Part shown: in pieces, positions 26,855-34,557 of the stretch | Position numbering within the stretch: the stretch's first letter is position 1 | Layout: each line of letters starts with the position of its first letter | Assembly (NCBI RefSeq): GCF_036010665.1 | Contig: NZ_CP108581.1 | Coordinates: 3,701,501-3,765,500 of the forward strand | DNA: 64,000 bases | From: Microbispora sp. NBC_01189 | Lineage (GTDB): Bacteria; Actinomycetota; Actinomycetes; Streptosporangiales; Streptosporangiaceae | Reading direction: 5' to 3' | Position numbers and translations under genes: made by a program | The notes under the pieces: model-generated | What the model saw: the letters and a program-made list of their open reading frames with translations, nothing else | What the model was told of the DNA's origin: nothing | Databases searched by the model: none

Positions 26855-27583
26855 TCAGTGCTCGTCCTGGTGGCCCTCTTCCTCGTCGTCGGCCGTGAGC
26901 GCCCCGCTGCCGGGGGCGGCCGGAAGATAGACGTGCTGGTGCCCGATGCCCGCGTCGACGCTGACCGCGTCGAGGGCGGTGGCTCCGACCGACCAGGTGA
27001 AGACCGCATCCATTCGCTGGCGGGCGGCGAGGGCCAGCATGTTCGTGCGGGCCGGTCCCGTGAGCGCCTGCGCGGCCGCGTAGCTGTCGACGGTGGTGGC
27101 GAGCTGCCGCACGCTGGAAGCGAGGCCCGACCTCGCCAGGTTGGTGTACGTCTCGCCCGAGGGCGGGTCGGCGAACAACTGGACGGCGGCGGCGGTCGCC
27201 TGCCGCCAGTTCGCGATGTCGGCGCCGGTCGCCTTCTCGGGCTTTCCACCCTCGGCGGGGCCAGAGGCGGCAGCGGAGGGGGCGGCGGCGGGGGCGGCGT
27301 CGTCCTCCACGGGCATCACGCGCTCCAGCCCCTCCAGCACGGGCACGAGCTTGTCGCGGGTGGTGCGGGCCAGCTCGGTCAGCTCCTTGATCTGCGCCTT
27401 GTCGCGGACGGCCTCTTCGGCGCGGATCCGGTTCACCGCCTGCTCGGTCGAGTCGGGCCGGGTCGCGGCGAACACCACGCCACCGGCCACCACCGAGCCG
27501 AGCACGAACGCGACCACCGGCGCGAGCACCCGGTGGCCCTTGGCCGGCTGCCGGATCACCGTCGGTTCGCTACGCGGGCTCAT
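26855..27583 (-). CDS. Unknown membrane-anchored protein
   Basis: 242 residues. ATG 27583 follows AGGAGG with good spacing. A short cytoplasmic tail precedes one membrane helix (VLAPVVAFVLGSVVAGGVVFA, about 22-42). The outside part has a charged, probably coiled-coil helix (DSTEQAVNRIRAEEAVRDKAQIKELTELA), an Ala/Pro-rich linker, a helical domain and an acidic His-containing tail ADDEEEGHQDEH. I know no family. It precedes the APH gene on the same strand with a gap of 92 bp. Confidence 0.65.
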   Translation of the reverse strand: MSPRSEPTVIRQPAKGHRVLAPVVAFVLGSVVAGGVVFAATRPDSTEQAVNRIRAEEAVRDKAQIKELTELARTTRDKLVPVLEGLERVMPVEDDAAPAAAPSAAASGPAEGGKPEKATGADIANWRQATAAAVQLFADPPSGETYTNLARSGLASSVRQLATTVDSYAAAQALTGPARTNMLALAARQRMDAVFTWSVGATALDAVSVDAGIGHQHVYLPAAPGSGALTADDEEEGHQDEH

Positions 27584-27674
27584 TGCTGCCACCTCCTGGT
27601 CGAAGTTCTCCGCGGGGAGTAATAGGCGGAGCGTAATGGGAAGCGCCACCCGGAAGCGACACCGGGAGCAGAAA

Positions 27675-27722
27675 TGGACGTCCGGAACGTGGAGTCAGAC
27701 TCGCACACGTTCCGGACGTCCA
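27675..27722. terminator. Strong hairpin terminator
   Basis: A perfect 17-bp inverted repeat (27675-27691 and 27706-27722, arm TGGACGTCCGGAACGTG) around a 14-base loop that itself contains GAGT/ACTC. It lies directly after the stop of the secreted-protein gene on the minus strand. Confidence 0.85.
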
Positions 27723-27736
27723 CGGCGTGCGATGGG

Positions 27737-28369
27737 TCAGGACTGGTTGAACAGTGAAAGCGTGAGGGTGGAGTGGTACTGGCCGGCGGCGACGTCGACG
27801 GGGGTGCGCAGGGCGAGGTCGGCGTTGACCTTCGAGGTGCCGATCTCGGTGGCGGAGTCGGCGGTGGAGACGAGGAGCTCCTGGCCCTGGAGACCGACGG
27901 TGGGGGCTCCGGTGCCGTCGGAGACGACGCTGGAGATGGGTTCGCCGGCGGAGACGGCGCCGGTGGTGCTGTCGGTCAGCAGGCGGGGCTTCCAGCCGAG
28001 GTACTGGGGGCCGATGGGGGGTGCGGCGCTGCCGGTGGCGGTGAACGCGCTGGCCTGGCCGACGACGGCCCAGAAGTCGCCGGCGGGGATCTCGGCGGGC
28101 TGGCGGGTGTCGGTGACGGTGACGGTGGGCAGGGTGCCGACGAACTGGCGGGCGGCGGCGTCGGAGCCGTTCTCCTGGAGGGAGACGCCGTTGTTGTCGG
28201 CGACGGTCATGGAGACCTGGCCGGGGGTGGTGGTGGGGGTGATGGTGACGGAGACGTCGATGCCGTCGCTGGGCTCGTCGCCGGCGAGGGCGGGGGAGAC
28301 GCTGAGGCCGGTGAGGGTGAGGCCGAGCACGGAGGCGGCGAGTATCTGGGTGGTGCGGGTCATTCGCAT
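27737..28369 (-). CDS. Unknown secreted beta-rich protein
   Basis: 210 residues with a clean signal peptide (MTRTTQILAASVLGLTLTGLSVSPALAG). The mature protein is rich in Thr, Val and Ser, without cysteines, and looks like one or two beta-sandwich domains (GIDVSVTITPTTTPGQVSMTVADNNG at the start). No enzyme motif is seen. It lies 114 bp downstream of the giant sugar-dehydrogenase gene on the same strand and could be co-transcribed. Start may be ATG 28369 or ATG 28363. Confidence 0.7.
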   Translation of the reverse strand: MRMTRTTQILAASVLGLTLTGLSVSPALAGDEPSDGIDVSVTITPTTTPGQVSMTVADNNGVSLQENGSDAAARQFVGTLPTVTVTDTRQPAEIPAGDFWAVVGQASAFTATGSAAPPIGPQYLGWKPRLLTDSTTGAVSAGEPISSVVSDGTGAPTVGLQGQELLVSTADSATEIGTSKVNADLALRTPVDVAAGQYHSTLTLSLFNQS

Positions 28370-28483
28370 GGGGTGATTTCTCCGAATTTATGTGGTGGCG
28401 GGGCCGGCCGGCTGTTGTGCCGGCCGGCCCCGGTTGTGCTGTGGTGGTGGGTCAGCGCGTGCGCCTTGTCACCACCGGTGCGG

Positions 28484-31400
28484 TCAGCCGCAGCTGGCCG
28501 CGGGGTATGCCGCGTCGTAGGACGTGGTGACCTGCTTGCCGCCGATGGTGGCGGTGCCGGTCACCGTGGCCTTGCCGGCGGCGAACTGGGTGGTCCGGGT
28601 GTTGAAGGACTGGTAGGCCTGCTTGCCCGGAGCCACGTCGGTCACGGTCTGCGAACCGAACGGGGTCTCCAGCTTCACCGTCGCCGGCACGTCGCCGGCG
28701 TTGACGGCGGTGACCGCCAGGTACGCCGTGCTGCCGATGCAGCGGGGGGCCGCGGTGACGGTCAGCTTGACCTTCGACGTGGACGCCGAGGACAGCTTGA
28801 AGTAGTCGAACTTGACCGTCTTGGACGCCGCCTGGGCGGTGCCGATGGTGAACAGGCCGACCTTCGACGTGTTGGCCACGGCGCTGTTCTTCACCGCGGT
28901 GATCGTGCCGCCGGTGGTCAGGTCGGTCCAGGTGGTGCCGTCGGAGGAGTAGGCGCCGGTGAAGCTGTCGCCCACCTTCTTCAGGCGCAGCCACCACACC
29001 CCGGTGGTCAGGTCCGTGACCTGCGGCTGCGGGTCCTGCACGACGCCGCCGACCTCGCTGCGCAGTTCGAGTCGCCGGGCCAACGCGGAGCCCGCGGCGT
29101 TGTCCATGACGTAGTCGAACTTCACGTAGTTGTCGTCGTCGCCGTAGACGATCAGGCCGCCCTGCTGGTACTGCTCGGTGAGAGCCGAGGCGTCGACCTT
29201 GGTCTCCAGCGTCCAGTCACCACTCGGCGCCGTCTGCAGGATGAAGTTCTTCGGGCCGGTGTTGTCGGTCCCGTAGATGTCACCCGTGGTCGTGTCGAGC
29301 TGGAGCTGACCACCGTTGACCCGTGCCGCCGTCGCGTCGTAGCGCACGTTGGCGTTCCAGCGGCAGAGGTCGAGCGCGGTGCCCTCGAACTCGTCGTTGG
29401 GGTCCGCGGCCGCGGCCTTGTCGTCGGGCGTGATGTGGAACCAGTCGAAGGCCGCGTCCGTCACCGGGTTGTTCGCCCCGGCCAGCGAGATCAGGCCGAT
29501 CTTCGGGTTGGAGATCCCGGCGAGCGGCTTGGTCTCCGGCATCGCCGTGAAGGTGGTGCCGTCGGCCGAGTAGTGCGCGGTGATGTTGGTGCCGTCGCTG
29601 ATGAACCGCACGTACACCGTGTCGGGGTAGGCGTCCCCGAGGTTGGCGGTGTTGCTGTCGTTCACCTCGTTCGGGCTGCCCTTGTCCTCCCGGATGAACT
29701 GGAAGATGCGGGCCGCGTGGTCGTCGGTGCCCCGTGCCTCCAGCACCATCTTGGCGTAGTTGTCGTCGTCGCCGTAGATGACCAGGCCGGCCTGCTGGTA
29801 GGTCGTGAGTGCCTTCAGCGTGAGCTTGGCGGTGGCCGTCCAGGCGCCCGACGGAGCCGGCTGCACGACGATGTTCGGCGTGTTGCCGCCCGCGCTGTAG
29901 ATGTCGGTCTGCGACGTCGGGATGATCAGCTTGCCGTCGGCGACCCGCAGGTCCTGGTTCTCCCGGATGACCGACCAGCGGTCACGGTCGAGCTGGTTGC
30001 CCAGGAAGTCGTCGGAACGGCCGGTGAAGCACGCCGTGGCCGGCGCGTTCACCTTGATCTGCACCTGGGCGCTGCTCGCGGCGCCCTTGGCGTCGGTCAC
30101 CGTCACCGTGGCGGTGTAGGTGCCCGGGGCGGTGTAGGTGTAGCTCGCGTTGGCCGTGGTCGGCTGCGGCGCGCCGTTCACCCCGAAGTCCCACTTGTAG
30201 GTGATCGGGTCACCCTCGGGGTCGCTGGCGGTGCTGGTGAAGTCGACCTTCAGCGGCGCGATGCCCGTGGTCGCGTTGGCGGCCACCGACACGGTCGGGC
30301 GCTGGTTCTCCGTGGCGCCCTTGCCGACGAAGTCGACCCAGTTGAAGTTGAGCAGGTAGGCGTCGTCCGCCGCGCTCGCCGGCTTGCGCACGACGAAGTA
30401 CAGCGGGCCACTGGTCGTCGGCGGGTTGGTCAGGTTGACCGTCACGTCCTTGAACGTCTGCCAGCCGCCGGTGGGCGCGATGTCCACCGAACCGACGAGC
30501 GTGCCGTTGTCGGGGTTGCCCTGCCGGATCTGCACGGTGCCGCCGGCGCCGGCCGAGGAGGCGCGGAGACGGATCGCGGTGATGTCGGTCAGGTTGATCG
30601 GGTCGAACGACCACCAGTCGCCGTCCTGGACGAACCCGATGTTCTTGTTGCCGCCCGCGGTGTCGGTCGTGTCCTCGGTCTGCACGCCCGCGGCGTCGGT
30701 GCCCACGCCGCCGGTGACGCGGCCGGTGGCGCTGAAGTGCTCGGCCTGCTTGCGCTTGGGCTGCAGGATGACCTGACCCCGCCCGGTGAGTGGCTTGGCC
30801 GACCCGGCGCCCTTGTCGGTGTAGCTGGCCTCGATCACGTAGAACAGGTTGTCGTACTCACCGTGGCCCGCCATGGCGGTCTGGACCACGCCCTCGCAGC
30901 CGGTCGTCTGGTCGAGCGGGTGACCGTGGGTGTCGTGACCCAGGATGGACTGGATCTGCACCTTGGCGCAGTCGATCGTGCCGTCCTCGGCGTCGGTGAC
31001 GGTGACCTTGAACTTCACCTGGTCGCCGAACTCGAAGAACGCGCCGTTCGGCGGGAGTTCGACCGTGACCACGGGCTTGGTGTTGCCCGCGTTGACCGTC
31101 ACGCTGGCGGTCGCGGTCCTGCCCTCGGCGTTGGTGATCGTCAGGACGGCGCTGTACTCGCCGGCCTTCGTGTAGGTGTAGGTGGGGTTGGCCTCGGTGG
31201 AGTCGGTCTTTCCGTCACCGTCGAGGTCCCAGGCGTAGGTGATGGCCTTGCCATCGGGGTCCTTCGAGCCGTCGCTGCTGAACTTGACGGTCAGCGGCGT
31301 CGGGCCGTCGGTCTTGTCGGCGCTGGCGCGCGCCACCGGCGGGCGGTTGCCCTTGATGTAGTCGATGCGGTAGACGCCGGAGTCGGCGTTGTCGCCGCCG

Positions 31401-33469
31401 AAGCCCGAGCCCCACTCGATCAGGTACAGGGCGCCGTCGGGACCGAACTTCATGTCCATGGGCTTCTTGAAGCTCAGGGTCTGAAGGATCCGGTTCATCT
31501 CGACGAGCTTGGTGCCGTCCTCGTTGAGCTGGAACGACCACATGGCGTTGTTGTTCCACTCGCCGAACATGGCCTTGCCGTCCCAGTACGCCGGCCACTT
31601 GATGTCCGACTTCACGTTCTCGTCGAAGCGGTAGACCGGGCCGCCCATCGGGGCGCCGCCGCTCAGCTCCGGGAAGTTGTTGGGGTCGGAGGCGTAGTGG
31701 TACCAGACCGTGGCCGGGATCACCGGCGGCAGGTTGGTCAGGCCGGTGTTGTTCGGCGAGTCGTTGACCGGAGCCGCGCAGTTGAACGCCGCACCCGACT
31801 GCTTCGTGGCGAAGTTGTAGTCGATGTAGGGCGAGTTGTTGCCGATGCAGTACGGCCAGCCGTAGTTGCCCGGCTTGGAGATGAGGTTCCACTCCACCGT
31901 GTTCTGCGGGCCACGCGTGGCGCTGGAGGAGTTGGAGTCGGGGCCGTACTCACCCAGCATGATGTTGCCGGTCTTGGGGTCCACGCCGATCCGGAACGGG
32001 TTGCGGAAGCCCATGCCGTAGATCTCCGGCTTGGTCTTGTCCGTGCCCGGGGCGAAGAGGTTGCCCGCCGGGACGGTGTAGGTGCCGTCCGGCTCGGGGT
32101 GGATGCGCAGCAGCTTGCCGCTCAGGCTGTTGGTGTTGGCCGAGGAGCGCTGGGCGTCCCAGCTGGACCGGCCCGACTGCTCGTCGATCGGCGCGAAGCC
32201 GTCGGAGGCGAAGGGGTTGGTGTTGTCGCCCGTGCCCAGCCAGAGGTTGCCGGTCTTGGGGTCCATCACCAGGCCGCCGCCGTGGTGGCAGCACTCGGCG
32301 CGCTGCACCGGCACGTCGAGGATCTTCTTCTCACTCGCCAGGTCCAGGGTGTCCCCGGTGACGGTGAACCGGCTCAGCCGGTCGACGTTCTCCGAGCCCG
32401 TGGGCGAGTAGAAGAGGTAGATCCACTTGTTGGTGGCGAAGGCGGGGTCCAGCGCCATGCCGAGCAGACCGCTCTCGTTGGCGGTGAACACGTTGAGGTG
32501 AGCGGCCTGAACCGTGCCACCATTGGGCTTGATGACCTTGACGTCGCCCAGTCGGTCGATGTAGAAGACCCGGCCGTCCTTGGCGATGTCCAGCATCATC
32601 GGGTTGGACGTGTCGCCGTCCAACTCCACCTTGTCGTAGCTGCTGCTCTGCGAGGCCGAGCAGTCGGCCTTGACGGCGCCCGAGGCGGTCTTGATGCCAC
32701 CCAGGAGCAGCTTGAGGAAGTTCGCCTCGCTGTAGTTCTCCTTCAGGTGGCCCAGGCCGGTGTACCACGAGCGGCCACCGTCGAAGTCCTGACACCACGT
32801 GTTGGGGTGGTCGGCGCCCATCGTGCCGCCGCTGTAGGACTTCTCGTCCAGCGACGTCAGCACGTGGACCGTGTTACGCGGGTTGGACCGGTAGTCGTAC
32901 CACTCGTCGGTACGGGTCCAGGTCGTCGGCAGGCCCGCGGTCGACGGGTGCGCCGGGTCCTCGACCTTCACCGTGGCCTGCTGGATGGCCGGGTGCTGCT
33001 TGAAGTACGCACCCACCAGCTTGCCGTACCAGTCCCAGCTGTAACCGCTGTCGGCCGCGGCGTGGACGCCGACGTAGCCGCCGCCCTTCTGGATGTAGCG
33101 CTGGAAGGCGTCCTTCTGGTCCTGCGTGCTGACCGGGTCACCGGTCGTGGACATGAAGACGACGGCCTGGTACTGCGCGAGGTTCGCGTCGGTGAACGCC
33201 GCGCTGTCCTCGGTCGCGTCGACCGCGAAGTTGTTCTCCTGGCCGAGTTTCTGCACCGCCGCGATCCCCTCGGGGATCGAGTCGTGCCGGAACCCGGTCG
33301 TCTTCGAGAAGACGAGCACCTTGAAGTCAGGGGCCGCGGCACTGGCGGCGCCGGCCTGGGTCACCGACGCCATGGCGGGTGACGCGAGCGTCAAGGGGAC
33401 GGGGAGAGCCACTGCGAGGGACATCGCCGCGGCCAGATGGCTCAGGGCGCGATGCCTGTGAACTGTCAA
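28484..33469 (-). CDS. Giant secreted ThuA / glucose-sorbosone dehydrogenase / PKD multidomain protein
   Basis: About 1661 residues. In order: signal peptide (LAAAMSLAVALPVPLTLASPAMA), ThuA trehalose-utilisation domain (about 45-260, FKVLVFSKTTGFRHDSI), PQQ-type sugar dehydrogenase beta-propeller (about 280-640, with RAECCHHGGGLVMDPKTGNLWLGTGD), a PKD domain (about 715-795), a CBM6-like region (GGNKNIGFVQDGDWWSFDPINL), a second PKD domain, two DUF1349-like concanavalin domains and a C-terminal cell-surface-type domain. It probably oxidises polysaccharide-derived sugars outside the cell. TTG 33469 is preferred: AAAGGAG lies 5 nt upstream and the signal peptide follows. An ATG at 33601 is possible, but the extra 44 codons have low GC at third positions and a TTA codon. 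Confidence 0.8.
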   Translation of the reverse strand: MTVHRHRALSHLAAAMSLAVALPVPLTLASPAMASVTQAGAASAAAPDFKVLVFSKTTGFRHDSIPEGIAAVQKLGQENNFAVDATEDSAAFTDANLAQYQAVVFMSTTGDPVSTQDQKDAFQRYIQKGGGYVGVHAAADSGYSWDWYGKLVGAYFKQHPAIQQATVKVEDPAHPSTAGLPTTWTRTDEWYDYRSNPRNTVHVLTSLDEKSYSGGTMGADHPNTWCQDFDGGRSWYTGLGHLKENYSEANFLKLLLGGIKTASGAVKADCSASQSSSYDKVELDGDTSNPMMLDIAKDGRVFYIDRLGDVKVIKPNGGTVQAAHLNVFTANESGLLGMALDPAFATNKWIYLFYSPTGSENVDRLSRFTVTGDTLDLASEKKILDVPVQRAECCHHGGGLVMDPKTGNLWLGTGDNTNPFASDGFAPIDEQSGRSSWDAQRSSANTNSLSGKLLRIHPEPDGTYTVPAGNLFAPGTDKTKPEIYGMGFRNPFRIGVDPKTGNIMLGEYGPDSNSSSATRGPQNTVEWNLISKPGNYGWPYCIGNNSPYIDYNFATKQSGAAFNCAAPVNDSPNNTGLTNLPPVIPATVWYHYASDPNNFPELSGGAPMGGPVYRFDENVKSDIKWPAYWDGKAMFGEWNNNAMWSFQLNEDGTKLVEMNRILQTLSFKKPMDMKFGPDGALYLIEWGSGFGGDNADSGVYRIDYIKGNRPPVARASADKTDGPTPLTVKFSSDGSKDPDGKAITYAWDLDGDGKTDSTEANPTYTYTKAGEYSAVLTITNAEGRTATASVTVNAGNTKPVVTVELPPNGAFFEFGDQVKFKVTVTDAEDGTIDCAKVQIQSILGHDTHGHPLDQTTGCEGVVQTAMAGHGEYDNLFYVIEASYTDKGAGSAKPLTGRGQVILQPKRKQAEHFSATGRVTGGVGTDAAGVQTEDTTDTAGGNKNIGFVQDGDWWSFDPINLTDITAIRLRASSAGAGGTVQIRQGNPDNGTLVGSVDIAPTGGWQTFKDVTVNLTNPPTTSGPLYFVVRKPASAADDAYLLNFNWVDFVGKGATENQRPTVSVAANATTGIAPLKVDFTSTASDPEGDPITYKWDFGVNGAPQPTTANASYTYTAPGTYTATVTVTDAKGAASSAQVQIKVNAPATACFTGRSDDFLGNQLDRDRWSVIRENQDLRVADGKLIIPTSQTDIYSAGGNTPNIVVQPAPSGAWTATAKLTLKALTTYQQAGLVIYGDDDNYAKMVLEARGTDDHAARIFQFIREDKGSPNEVNDSNTANLGDAYPDTVYVRFISDGTNITAHYSADGTTFTAMPETKPLAGISNPKIGLISLAGANNPVTDAAFDWFHITPDDKAAAADPNDEFEGTALDLCRWNANVRYDATAARVNGGQLQLDTTTGDIYGTDNTGPKNFILQTAPSGDWTLETKVDASALTEQYQQGGLIVYGDDDNYVKFDYVMDNAAGSALARRLELRSEVGGVVQDPQPQVTDLTTGVWWLRLKKVGDSFTGAYSSDGTTWTDLTTGGTITAVKNSAVANTSKVGLFTIGTAQAASKTVKFDYFKLSSASTSKVKLTVTAAPRCIGSTAYLAVTAVNAGDVPATVKLETPFGSQTVTDVAPGKQAYQSFNTRTTQFAAGKATVTGTATIGGKQVTTSYDAAYPAASCG

Positions 33470-33506
33470 GACAGCTCCTTTGAGGGGTGAACGGGTGACT
33501 GCTGAC

Positions 33507-33534
33507 CTGGGGGCTTTGTCACAGCCGCCCCCAG
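33507..33534. promoter_or_regulatory. Hairpin in the presumed 5' leader of the giant dehydrogenase gene
   Basis: CTGGGGGC and GCCCCCAG form a perfect 8-bp stem around a 12-base loop, about 40 nt before the TTG start and its ribosome-binding site. It could be a leader attenuator or an mRNA-stability element; it matches no riboswitch class that I know. Confidence 0.45.
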
Positions 33535-33642
33535 AAGAGCAGGCGTCGCGACCGTAATCCCGTTTCATCCGGTTGTGAAGACCTTTTAATCGAATCGACA
33601 TGACTTTCTCTCCTTCGTTCTGGAAGTTACGTCTACTCCTAT

Positions 33643-33655
33643 TTGCGTTTCGCAA
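33643..33655. promoter_or_regulatory. Perfect palindrome TTGCG-TTT-CGCAA, candidate operator
   Basis: It lies in the AT-richer divergent region between the dehydrogenase and GntR genes. The position suits a regulator binding both promoters. Confidence 0.4.
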
Positions 33656-33701
33656 GTCCGCTGACCAGGGCCGGAGATGGTCTGGCTTCCCCTAAACTGC
33701 T

Positions 33702-33716
33702 AGACGTCCGATGTCT
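33702..33716. promoter_or_regulatory. Candidate GntR operator upstream of its own gene
   Basis: AGACGTCCGATGTCT is an imperfect 15-bp palindrome with AGAC/GTCT outer arms and a GT-containing core like FadR-subfamily sites. An ATG inside it is thereby an unlikely start for the regulator. Confidence 0.4.
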
Positions 33717-33752
33717 GGCGGCCTCGTCCGCCTGCGCACAGGGGGTGGCTTC

Positions 33753-34424
33753 GTGGCGGTGACGGACGCGGCGATCGACCGGATCAAGCAGATGATCATT
33801 TCGGGTGAGCTGCGCCCCGGGGACCGGTTGCCGAAGGAGGCCGACCTGGCCGAACGGCTCGGCCTGTCCCGCAACTCCCTGCGGGAGGCCGTGCGCGCGC
33901 TCGCACTGATCAACGTGCTCGACGTACGGCAGGGCGACGGCACCTACGTCACGAGCCTCCAGCCCAACCTGCTGCTCGACGCGATGTCGTTCGTCGTGGA
34001 CTTCCATCGCGACGACACCGTGCTGCAGTTCCTGGAGGTGCGGCGCATCCTGGAGCCGGCCGCCACCGCCATGGCCGCGCTGCACATGTCGGACGAGGAC
34101 GTCGAGGCGCTCCGCGAGGTTCTGAGCGGAGTGCCCGACGAGCCGAGCGTGGAGGAGCTCGTCGCCAACGACCTGCGCTTCCACCAGCACATCGCGGCGG
34201 GGTCGGGCAACGCGGTGCTGTGCTCGCTCATCGAGAGCCTGTCCGGGCCGACGACCCGGGCGCGCATCTGGCGCGGCCTCACCCAGGAGGGCGCCAACGA
34301 GAAGACGCGGGAGCAGCACGCCGCCATCTGTGACGCGATCGCCGCCCGGCAGCCGGAGGTCGCGAGGGCATGGGCCACGGTCCACGTGGCCGGAGTGGAG
34401 GAGTGGCTCCGCAGCGCCCTGTGA
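33753..34424 (+). CDS. GntR/FadR-family transcriptional regulator
   Basis: 223 residues from GTG 33753, which has GGGGG 7 nt upstream. The winged helix covers residues 1-70 (LPKEADLAERLGLSRNSLREAVRALALINVLDVRQGDGTYV), and the all-helical FCD effector domain follows (VRRILEPAATAMAALH, then FHQHIAAGSGNAVL), with histidines suited to bind a metal and a small acid. FadR-type regulators repress sugar-acid or organic-acid genes. It is divergent from the giant sugar dehydrogenase gene, the probable target. An in-frame ATG at 33711 lies inside the putative operator. Confidence 0.88.
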   Translation: MAVTDAAIDRIKQMIISGELRPGDRLPKEADLAERLGLSRNSLREAVRALALINVLDVRQGDGTYVTSLQPNLLLDAMSFVVDFHRDDTVLQFLEVRRILEPAATAMAALHMSDEDVEALREVLSGVPDEPSVEELVANDLRFHQHIAAGSGNAVLCSLIESLSGPTTRARIWRGLTQEGANEKTREQHAAICDAIAARQPEVARAWATVHVAGVEEWLRSAL

Positions 34425-34455
34425 CGCCGCTTCCGACACCGCTTCCGACGCCGGC

Positions 34456-34490
34456 GAGACACGGAACGAGACACGGAACGAGACACGGAG
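34456..34490. repeat. 12-bp tandem repeat, about three copies
   Basis: GAGACACGGAAC occurs twice exactly and a third time almost completely, just downstream of the GntR stop codon and before a terminator hairpin. Confidence 0.85.
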
Positions 34491-34492
34491 GA

Positions 34493-34525
34493 GGCCCCGG
34501 CGCTCGTGTCGGGAGCGCCGGGGCC
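34493..34525. terminator. Bidirectional hairpin terminator
   Basis: GGCCCCGGCGCTC pairs perfectly with GAGCGCCGGGGCC (13 bp) around a 7-base loop. It lies between the convergent GntR and GH43 genes. Confidence 0.85.
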
Positions 34526-34557
34526 GGCCGGTATAACTCATCGGCGGGATCAGGGCA

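Noticed and set aside
27773-33382. 1869-codon plus-strand frame opposite the giant dehydrogenase gene
   Set aside because: Very long but purely antisense, rich in Val/Gly/Asp/Arg, without motifs; the minus strand has signal peptide and enzyme domains.
33481-33601. Known riboswitch (for example cyclic di-AMP or cobalamin class) in the leader
   Set aside because: Only a simple hairpin is present; none of the conserved riboswitch cores is recognisable.
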